From: Sophora flavescens
Lineage: Eukaryota; Streptophyta; Magnoliopsida; Fabales; Fabaceae
NCBI GenBank assembly: GCA_030762895.1
Contig: CM061068.1
Span: 155,144,811 to 155,208,810 of the forward strand
Direction: 5' to 3'
Length of the DNA stretch: 64,000 bases
Below are positions 55,426 to 64,000 of this stretch, one piece after another (the stretch's first letter is position 1; every line of letters begins with the position of its first letter). The notes beneath the pieces are model-generated. The model ran no database searches and had not been told where the DNA came from. It worked only from the letters and a program-made list of their open reading frames with translations. The translations under genes and the position numbers were made by a program.

Positions 55426-56290
55426 GTGGCAGGAAGAGGCAGAAACGATCAGGCAATCACTAACACATTGGCACTACTTGCCATTGTTATAGGGCAAGTT
55501 CAGAACAACAACAACAACAACGGAAGACCAACTGAGTTTTAGGGTCTCGACGAGTTCCAGTGGAATAATCCGCCCTCTTTCACAGGAGCTTATGACCCCG
55601 AGGGTGCTCTGTCGTGGATGAGGGAGATAGAGAAGATCTTACGAGCCATGGACTGTAATGATCATCAGTGGGTTATCTTTGCCATGTTTAGGCTCACTAA
55701 GGAGGCTGAGCACTGGTGGGAGAACTGCCGTCAAAGGATGGTGGCTGAGGGCACGGTGGTTACATGGGCTGTTTTCAGAGATAGGTCCTTGGAGAAGTAT
55801 TTTCCTGCTGATGTTCATGACAAGAAAGAGATGGAATTCTTGGTGTTTAAGCAGGGAAACATGTCAGTAGGAGAGTATGCAGCAAAGTTCGAGTAGCTGG
55901 CTAGGTATTACACACTGTATTAGGTCATGGTGGATGATCGTTCAAGTGTATGATCTTTAAGGATACCTACAAGTCCAGAGTGGCTAGTTTCAGGAATTCA
56001 GATAGCCAAAGCATCAAAAAGACCGAGGAGAAGGACAAGGGCAAGCAGCGTTACTCTCCAGCCAGTCGGGATTTCAAACAGAGTGGTAGGAAGCCACAAT
56101 TTTCTTATGATAGGTCCAGAGGTGGGAAATCTAATGCCCCTTGGCCCATGAAGTACAGTAAGTGCGGCGCACCAGATCACTTCACTACGTAGTGCAGGGA
56201 ATCAGACGTCATCTGTTTTAGGTGTGGCAAGTCTGTACACATCAGTCGGTATTGTGGAGGAGCGAAGTCATAACCTCCAAGTGTTAGCAA
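55426..56290 (+). pseudogene. gag: Gag of Tekay element E
   Basis: This is a chromovirus gag collinear with that of A. The A start ATGGCTGG is GTGGCAGG here (55426), so the initiator is lost. Core motifs are WMREIEKILRAMDCNDHQW, LTKEAEHWWENCRQR and RSLEKYFPADVHDKKEMEF. Stops lie at about 55540, 55894 and 55920, and a frameshift precedes 55950. The first zinc knuckle is damaged (YSKCGAPDHFTT*C). The second reads CFRCGKSVHISRYC. It is non-functional. Confidence 0.88.
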
Positions 56291-58195
56291 AAGTTAGCTG
56301 TCTCAAGCTAATCAACTGAATACCACTGGGATAGTCTTTACTCTTAGTGGAGCTGAGGCCCCCGAGTTTGATGACTTGATTCAAGGTATGTACTTAATTG
56401 ATGGGAATCTTTTAACTGTATTGTATGAATCAGGTGTTGCGCACTCGTTTATATCACATGATAGGGTCAAGAGTTTAGATTTTCTTGTTACCTTTCTTGA
56501 GTATGATTTGATTGTTTCCACACCTACAAACAAGCATGTTGTCACTTCTCATGCATGCAAGAACTGTCATATTACCATTGATGGTAGAATCTTTACTATT
56601 GATCTTGTATCCCTACCTTTAAAATAGCTTGATATTATTCTTGGCATGTGCTGGTTATCTTCCAACGACGTCCTTCTAAATTGCTTTGATAAAACCATAG
56701 TTTTTGGAACTCCTGTGGAGTCTAAGAATCCGACCTTTCTCTCTGCCAGCCAAGTTAAGGCTTCGATGAAAGACGAGGCCCAAGTGTACATGATGTTGTC
56801 TTCCCTGGAAGTAGAGAGCCCTCCTGATGTCGAAAGTGTGCCTGTTGTGCGGGAATTTCCTGAAGTGTTCTCGGGGGATGTTTATAACTTGCCCCCTGAG
56901 AGAGATGTCGAGTTCACCATAGATTTAGTGCATGGCACCGGGCCAATATCCATGGCGCCTTATAGAATGTCTGCTCTAGAGCTAGATGAGTCGAAGAAAT
57001 GGATAGAGGATCTGATCCAGAAGCAGTTTATTAGGCCTAGTGTATCCCCATGGGGAGTGCCAGTGATGCTAGTAAATAAAAAGGATGGCAGTAAAAGGTT
57101 GTGTCGACTATCAACAGCTCAATAAGGTGACCATTAAGAATCGGTATCCCATCCCTAGGATTGATGACCTTATGGATCAGTTAATAGGCGCTTGCGTTTT
57201 CTCAAAGATAGACTTGAGGTTAGGGTACCATCATATTCGGGTTAAGTCCAAGGACATCCCGAAGACAGCGTTTAGGACGCGTTATGGTCACTACGAGTAC
57301 GTGGTTATGCCCTTTGGTGTGACCAATGCTCCTGCTGTGTTCATGGACTACATGAACAAGACCTTTCACCCTTACTTGGATAAGTTTGTGGTGGTTTTCA
57401 TAGATGACATCTTAGTGTACTCCAAGACCAAGGAGGAACATGAGCAACACCTGAGGGTTGTCTTACAGACCCTTAAGGAAAGGCAGTTGTATGCTAAGTT
57501 GTCTATGTGTGAGTTCTGTCTAGAAGAGGTGAGTTTCTTAGGAAATGTTATCTCTAAAGGTGGCATAGCCATGGATCCACCTAAGGTAGAGAGGATGCTC
57601 CAGTGGGAAGCACCAAAGTCAGTGACCGAGATTAGGATTTTCTTGGGTTTAGCAAGGTACTATATGAGGTTCATAGAAGGTTTCTCTAAGTTAGCTTTGC
57701 CATTAACCCGTCTCACCAAGAAGGGACAATTGTTTGTGTGGGATTCTAAGTGTGAAGAGAGTTTCTATACCCATAAGGATAGGTTAACATCAGCACCAGT
57801 GTTAGTTTTACCCGATCCTAGTGAACCTTTCGTGATCTCATCGCGATGCTTCTAAGCAAGGTTTAGGTGGTGTGTTGATGCAAGATGGTAAGGTAGTAGC
57901 TTATGCTTCTAGGCAGTTGAAAACCCATGAGAAGAACTACCCTACCCATGACCTAGAGTTAGGAGTTGTGGTGTTTGCCTTAAAGAATTGGAGGCATTAC
58001 CTTTATGGAGCAAAGTTTGAGGTCTTTAGTTATCATAAGAGTTTGACGTATCTCTTTGATCAGAAGGAGTTGAATATGAGGCAACGCAGGTGGATGGAGT
58101 TTTTAAAGGATTATGAGTTTGATCTAACCTACCACCAAGGAAAGGCCAATGTAGTGGCTGCTTTGAATAGGAAAACCTTACACATCCCTCTTTGA
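56291..58195 (+). pseudogene. pol: Protease, RT and RNase H of Tekay element E
   Basis: Protease motif reads VLYESGVAHSFIS near 56420; the catalytic Asp is Glu. A stop at about 56625 precedes LDIILGMCWLSSNDVLLNC. RT has RPSVSPWGVPVMLVNKKDG, a frameshift at about 57090-57110, YQQLNKVTIKNRYPIPRIDD and the intact catalytic VVFIDDILVYSK (about 57390-57425). The linker LGLARYYMRFIEGFSKLALP follows. A frameshift at about 57835 interrupts RNase H in FV..CDASKQGLGGVLMQDG; YHKSLTYLFDQKELNMRQRR then follows. The end, ALNRKTLH, has lost residues relative to ADALSRKTLH of A. Confidence 0.88.
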
Positions 58196-59714
58196 TGGTT
58201 AGGGATATGGATCTGATTAAGGAGTTTAGAGACCTGAGTTTAGCTTGGGAAGTCACCCCTAAGAGCATTAGGCTTGGAACCTTAAGGTTACCAATAGTTT
58301 GATGGACCAAGTTAGATAGGGTCAGAAGATAGACTAGAGAGAGTTGCTTGCTCAGGGAAGAAGCCTTAGCTTTAAAGAAGGAAATGATGGAGTTTTGAGG
58401 TTCAAAGATAGAGTATGTATACCGGATGTTCCTGAGCTTAGAAAGTTGATCCTTGAAAAAGGACATAGGAGTCATTTGAATGTGCACCCAGGTGCCATTA
58501 AGATGTATCAGGATCTTAAGCACATATTTTGGTGGCCTAGGATGAAGAAATATGTGGCTAAGTTTGTGTACGCTTGTTTAGTGTGCCAAAAGGCTAAGAT
58601 AGAACACCAGAAGCCATCAGGAAACTCACAACCTTTAAGTATCCCAGAATGGAAATGGGGCAGTATCTCCATGGATTTTGTGTCTGGGCTCCCTAGGACT
58701 CCAGCTGGTTTTGAGGTGATCTGGGTTGTTGTGGATAGACTGACTAAGTCCGACCATTTCATCCCTATGAACACGGAGTATTCCTTAGAAAATTTTATCA
58801 GGCTGTACATCAAAGAGATAGTTAGGTTACATGGTGTACCCTCTAGCATAGTGTCAGATAGAGACCCGAGGTTTACCTCTAGGTTTTGGAATAGTTTGCA
58901 AGAGGCCTTAGGAACAAAGGTTAGGCTTAGTTCAGCTTATCACCCACAGACCGATGGCCAGTCTGAGAGAACCATCCAGTCCTTAGAGGACTTGCTTAGA
59001 GCTTGTGTCCTAGAACAGTTTGGTAGTTGGGACAAGTTCTTGCCCTTGATAGAGTTCACCTACAACAATAGTTTCCATTCCAGTATTGGGATGGCACCTT
59101 ATGAAGCTCTTTATGGGAGGAGATGTAGGACACCCTTGTGTTGGAGTGAACCTGGTGACGATGTTGTGTTAGGACCTGAGATAGTGCAAGAAACCACAGA
59201 AAAAGTGAGGATGATTCCGGAAAAGATGAAAGTGGCACAATGTTGGCAAAAGAGCTATCATGACAAGAGGAGGAAGGTGCTAGAATTCTAGGAAGGTGAC
59301 CATGTGTTCTTGAGAGTTACCCCGACAACTGGGGTTGGTATAGTGATGAAAGCAAAAAAACTTACTCCTAGATTCATTGGTCCTTACCAAATTCTGAAAA
59401 GAGTCGGCGAAGTCGCCTACCAAATAGCCTTACCACTATTCTTGTCCAACCTTCATAGTGTTTTACATGTGTCTCAAATCCAAAAGTGCATTCATGACCC
59501 TAGCCATGTAATAGTACCCGACACCCTACAGTTAAAAGAGAACTTGACTTTTGATGTATTACCCCTTCGAATCGAGGATAGGAGGGTGAAGCAGCTAAGA
59601 GGCAAGGAGATTCCTTTGGTCGTTTGGAGTGGGGCTACCGAGGAGAGTGCTACGAGGGAGCTGGAAAGCAAGATGATGGAATTGTATCCGCACCTTTTCA
59701 GTCGAGGTAAGTAG
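58196..59714 (+). pseudogene. int: Integrase and chromodomain of Tekay element E
   Basis: Stops at 58195-58340 precede the zinc domain (NVHPGAIKMYQDLKHIFWWP...CLVCQKAK). The catalytic Asp, Asp and Glu are all present in SMDFVSGLP, SDRDPRFTS and TDGQSERTIQ. GVPSSIVSDRDP and LIEFTYNNSFHSSIGMAPYE are intact. A TAG at 59289 interrupts before GDHVFLRVTPTTGVG. The C terminus has GPYQILKRVGEVAYQIALP and a chromodomain-like tail (DRRVKQLRGKEIPLVVWSG...ATRELE), ending at 59714. The chromodomain has lost residues around KMVWG relative to A. Confidence 0.88.
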
Positions 59715-59735
59715 AAATTTCGAGGACGAAATTTT

Positions 59736-59751
59736 TATAAGGGGGTGGAGT
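59736..59751 (+). other. Polypurine tract of E
   Basis: TATAAGGGGGTGGAGT directly before the 3' LTR. It is the plus-strand priming site. Confidence 0.8.
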
Positions 59752-62291
59752 TGTAACACCCCGTTTTTCATTAAGTGCTTTTATGTATGTTGTTTGGTTG
59801 TGTAAGTCTTAGAACTTAGCTTAGAGTTGTTGTTGAGGGGCTAAGTGGGATTTCTAAGCTTAAAATCCATTTCTTTGGCTTGTGTCTTGTGACTGTCTGA
59901 GTCACAAGCACGACTGTGCTCAATAGGGAGCACGACCGGGCTCAATGGCAGACCACGCCTCATAGGCGTTAAGATGAGCACGCATGTGCTTAATGTGGAG
60001 CATGACCGTGCTCGGGTCTGATGCCTTTAAATATAGAACAGTAACCGAGGGTTTTAGTTGTAAACCCTATTTTGGCACATCAGTCACCCTAGTGCGGCTA
60101 CACCTGTTATTTTCCCTGTTTTCTCTAAACCCATCGCTTTCTTGGAGTTTTGGAGGTCCTTTGAGAAGTTTAGTTGGTCTGTGTCAATCTTAGAAGGTAA
60201 TGGTTTCTCTCTCTTTTGGTTTCCCTTTCTGTTATTTAGATTTGGGAACTAATGGTTTGACCTTTTCTGTTTAACCAGGGCTTGGATAGCTAACTGAGCC
60301 GTTCGAGGGACGCGTTGGTTTACCATTTGTGTTGTCATTATCAGATTCTTCATACCATGTATGGGGAGAAGGATAGTGTGATCATTAGGTAAGGGGGTAG
60401 CGTAAGATAAGGGGTTCTCATAGTCCCCCTTTATTGTTGTTAACTGTTTTCAATGCCATGTTTTGTTTGGTTGTATGGATTAATTGCTATTAACGTTGTT
60501 CGATTATGTGTATGCATGTTATGTATACCTATTACTATAATTGCTTATTGATTATTGATATGCTTGTTATATACCAACGATTGTATTTTTAATGATATGC
60601 TCTATGTCATGAATTATTAACTGGATTGGTATGTTATAAATGACATGAATATTGATGTCTTGATGTCGTTATGTTGATTTGTTGAATGTCTGTTGGTTGA
60701 GAATGTTGAATTTTTAATAAGACCCTAATTGGTTAATAGGACTCTTAATTAACATAACGGTTAAGGGATCAATTCCCTTAATGCTTCATAAAACATGAAC
60801 TGTTAGTGAGAGGTGAGGTTTCATGCCAAATGGATTAGTCAAGACATTAGGTTTTGATCTAAGAGTGTTAGGGAGGTTTTAACCCAAGAACACCATGAAT
60901 CTGCCCAGAACAGTATGGCCACGCCCAGCAGCACCGCCATGCTAAACAGGGGGCACGCCCGTGCTCCCAGATTGAATCTGGAAGATGGTCGCGCATTGAA
61001 CACAACTGTGCAGGACAGTGAGCACGACCGTGCTCCACTTAAGTTGCAGCACGACCATGCTGGGGGTAAGCACGCTCGTGCTCCCTTTACTGGTCAGAAC
61101 GTGAACTTAATGAATTAAAGGGGTGCTTCACCCCAATTGTCTCCAATAATGTGATAACACGCCAATCGAATGAAGAATAATTAGATAACTTAATTAAAGA
61201 CTAATTAAGATGAATAAGAATAATAAGTTGGCTAAGATGGTGACCAATGGGTTACCGCACGTTGACTGGCTTTGGTGCTCTTTGGTCAAAGTGGTCTCGA
61301 TGCTTTTTAGTCTAGGTGTTAATGAGTTGAACCTTGGTGCTTTTTGTCCAAGGGGGCCTTGTCCCATAAGGGTTAGGGTGTTGATGTTGATGTTGAGGTT
61401 GGTGATAAGTCTTGGGTGCTTATTGGCCCAAGCAAAGGAGGTGGTTACCCTTGTTTGTTGTTGTACTCATGCATCACGCATTTGGAGTTGATAGTGGCGG
61501 AACCTTAACATAGGGAAGTCATCCTAGAGTACGGTGATTTGGTCGTCCGCGGATGGTTCGCCCAAAGTTTGGTGGACCGTACACCCCCGTGGTGGCGCAT
61601 CCAAGGTTTGGTGCGTCGGCTATCCATGGGGTTCACCCATGGTTTGGTGGATTGTCGGCGTTGGTGTTTTTTGGCCAATGTGGATATGTAACTCCAAAGT
61701 TTCCTTCCTGAGATAGTTTGGATCCACATGCATAATGGATTTTGGGAGTAGTGTTGCACTGCATAGCATACGTTGATTGAAATAACATGTTGATGTGATT
61801 ATATTGTGCTGATGTTATAAGTTGTATATTGTTATGCCATGCTATGATGTATGTTCATCTTGCTTACTATCTATATGCCGTTGTGTTTACATGTTTTCTT
61901 ACTCCCTTTTTTCTCTATTTCTATTTTGGCATGTATCTCTTCTTGCAGAGGACGGTGAGCAGTCAATGGAGGAGTGACTCTGAGGAGCCGCGACTCTAGT
62001 TAGATTTTTCAGTAGTTATAGTTGTTATTAGTTTAGTTGTTTCAGTTTGTATTTCGTGGATTTTATTCCGTAACTGTTATACCAGCTCTGTATGTGACAT
62101 CGGTGTTGGGTTATGTTTTACGGTTATGTTTATGTTTTATTTCTTTTGAAAACTTGTTATATTTCCGCGTTGAGACGTTACAATGTGGTGTTTTCTATCC
62201 AGTTTTTATTTTATGAAATAAATACATGTTTTTATCTTACCTCTTTTATTTAAATGTTTTTTAAATAACATACGGGGTAGAGGGTGTCACA
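59752..62291 (+). repeat. 3' LTR of Tekay element E
   Basis: 2540 bp, TGTAACACCCCG to GGGTGTCACA. It differs from the 5' LTR by many substitutions. It has a contracted first palindrome cluster (59905-60018) and a segment near 60268-60312 not present in the 5' LTR. No gene. Confidence 0.9.
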
Positions 62292-62296
62292 ATATA

Positions 62297-63333
62297 CCCG
62301 CTTTCAGAATCCATTCTCATCACTAACTTGATAGTGTACCCTCATATGTCTATTAGGTTTCCAACAGCACAAACAGACAATCCAGACAACCTCAACGGCA
62401 TCAACGCCAACATCATAATATTATCATCCTCATCATCAATAATAACTTAACATAATTAAATAACATAACATCAAACATCATCATGCATAAATAGCAAACA
62501 TCACACTTCAACCAGCAGCAAAACCATCAGCAGCAAGAAACAGTAAAACAGACAACCTCAACATATGCACGTAAAACGATAAAGCAATCCTCACATCGAT
62601 AAGTGTACCATAACTAAATCTCGCATGCAGCTTTATAAATCAGTTTCAATAGGGATTTAATTATTCCAAGCTACTCGACAACTAGTAGGGTCTGGGGTAC
62701 CCTACGCATGCATCATAATATACAATACTACACTTGCCTCCCCGACGTGTCAGATACTTTCTTCCCACCTTAGAAAATCGTAATGTCACTTCCATGCCTC
62801 GAAACTCATGCCCTTCTCCCTGGAACAACTGCTGCCTCACTTATGACGAACGCCTCGGTGCTCCGAAATTTGTCCTGAACATATGGACAGAGTCCTGACA
62901 ATGTCATAAACCCTAATATTGCAACAATTTCATTGACAAAGCCAGAATCGAAGCAAGATTAACAAAACAAAGTAAATGACAATGTTGACGTGTCGGCAAG
63001 TTAGGCACTCGATCAATACCTCCACTGTTTGACGAATCGAAGGTATGTACTTGACATTCTCGTCGCCCTGAACGCTTGTCCGGAGTCGGAAACAAAAATG
63101 GTCAAGATAATCTCTCCAAACCTCAACTTTCTCTCACTAAGAGCTCTTCCTTCTCTCTAAAACCAGTTCTGGTTTGTGGTTCAAATGAGGGATTTGCATG
63201 CAAGGTGAGTGGAGAAGAAGAGATATTAGGGTTAGGTGGCAGTGATGGTACTGAGTGCCACTTCCCAGTGCTGAGCGCTGGCTCTAGCATCAGCTAGGTG
63301 TCATCCATTTTGACACATGTTGCCATGTGTCAC
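62297..63333 (-). repeat. LTR of element F, piece 3 of 3
   Basis: Non-coding continuation of LTR F after element E. It contains one GTGCTGAGCGCTGGC palindrome (63268-63282), a further core type. It stops where another LTR begins, so the outer end of F is not seen. The short plus-strand frame at 63076-63297 has no recognisable motif. Confidence 0.55.
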
Positions 63334-64000
63334 TGTTGAGTCACCGGCAAGTGTACCGGGTCGTCGCAAGTAATAAAATAAACACGGTAAGTAATTACCG
63401 AGGTCGAACACAAGGATTGGGCTACCAATTCGACTAATCCGCGAGAAATTCGATAAGTTGGTCAAGTAACAGCAAATGGTTGAGAGAGAAAATATGATCG
63501 CAAATTAAATTACAAATCTAATATAACTAAGGTATTAAGATCTGAAATTAAAATATCTACGGTCTCAAATCCACCTACCCAATCATGCATAGTACCCAAG
63601 TGATGATGATTATTTCCTAAGTTCAATTACAATGTCAACCAGGACCCCCAAATTTTCCTATATCCACTGTCGTGCTCAATAGGACGTATTCAATGATTGG
63701 ATTAATTACTTACTAGGTCTCATAACCCTAATCATCAAACTCTATTAAACCTGGTTCCTATAAGGTTGCACCGATCTCCTACTCACTCTCGTGCAATATT
63801 CGATCGACAATCCCAATTCAAGTTCTAAAACGCGAATTGCCTCCTAAGCCTCATCACGTTTAACTAGTCAATCACGCATGCATATGATCAATGCAATCAA
63901 ATCAGAATTGGAAAATATTAATTGAAAGAAAGGAGAAAAACATACATCACATCGAATTCTACACCGCCATGGGTGGTTTCATTGATCCCTCAGACGAGGG
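63334..64000 (-). repeat. Athila-type LTR, partial
   Basis: It starts TGTTGAGTCACCGGCAAGTG. The order GGCAAGTGTACCGGGTCGT, GCAAGTAATA, then blocks such as ACTAGGTCTCATAACCCTAATC, parallels the Z LTR from 1172. No primer site lies to its left, so this is the outer end of a 3' LTR (or a solo LTR) on the minus strand. It continues beyond the window. No gene. Confidence 0.65.

Larger units (their letters stand above)
52665..62291 (+). mobile_element. Full-length Tekay-type chromovirus E
   Basis: 9627 bp with an exact 5-bp target duplication ATATA (52660-52664, 62292-62296). LTRs are at 52665-55249 and 59752-62291. Primer site, gag, protease, RT, RNase H, integrase, chromodomain and polypurine tract are in canonical order with no large insertion. 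It has many stops and frameshifts, and a lost gag start codon, so it is inactive. It is related to A in protein sequence but carries AGCACG...CGTGCT palindromes in its LTRs. Confidence 0.93.

Noticed and set aside
63076..63297. Small gene at the right end
   Set aside because: No conserved motif, no splice logic, and it sits in an LTR remnant.
1..64000. A novel host defence or biosynthetic system
   Set aside because: No host gene cluster could be identified; all coding potential resolves to transposable elements or has no recognisable motif.

Overview
This window is repeat-dense nuclear DNA from a flowering plant, most likely a eudicot. A legume is possible but cannot be shown from sequence alone. 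I recognise no host gene. Essentially every base can be assigned to an LTR retrotransposon (Ty3/gypsy Tekay-type chromoviruses, Athila-type and Tat-type elements, plus one Ty1/copia remnant) or to a CACTA (En/Spm) DNA transposon. Several are nested inside one another, as in pericentromeric or other gene-poor chromatin.

Layout, left to right. (1) 1-2620: the 5' end of an Athila-type element (call it Z) on the minus strand: open gag, tRNA-Asp-type primer site, complete 5' LTR. (2) Z sits in a minus-strand Tekay-type LTR (G), whose pieces are 2621-4157, 14269-14635 and 40069-40465. (3) G is split by an Athila-type element B (4158-14268, plus). B lost its 5' half and carries a 5'-retaining, 3'-truncated CACTA element D (5449-10679, minus). 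(4) G is split again by a full-length Tekay element A (14636-40063, minus, TSD ACCCC). (5) A is itself split twice: by a complete, young, apparently non-autonomous Athila relative N (17990-23486, plus, TSD CTGAG) inside the integrase, and by a complete Tat-type element T (25839-36135, plus, TSD GCATA) inside the protease region. T has a second RNase H, a 38-bp tandem array and an antisense gene. (6) 40466-42225: a degraded copia gag. (7) 42226-42639: an Athila LTR fragment. (8) A decayed gypsy element F (minus) begins at 42640. Its LTR is split by a near-complete CACTA element C (44144-51035, TSD TAA) and by a full-length Tekay element E (52665-62291, plus, TSD ATATA). (9) 63334-64000: the edge of another Athila-type LTR.

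The coding regions are retroelement gag, protease, reverse transcriptase, RNase H, integrase and chromodomain, plus TNP2-type transposases. Almost all are broken by stops or frameshifts. Exceptions are the Z gag (open to the window edge) and the single ORF of N. The copy-and-paste elements (gag particle, RT/RNase H cDNA synthesis, integrase insertion) and the CACTA transposases act on their own termini, not in a host pathway.

The most notable patterns are: arrays of short GC-rich palindromes with different cores recurring in LTRs of unrelated families and in a CACTA leader; an antisense gene in T with its own apparent TATA box and intron; a frame break shared by two diverged CACTA transposases; and the young non-autonomous element N.
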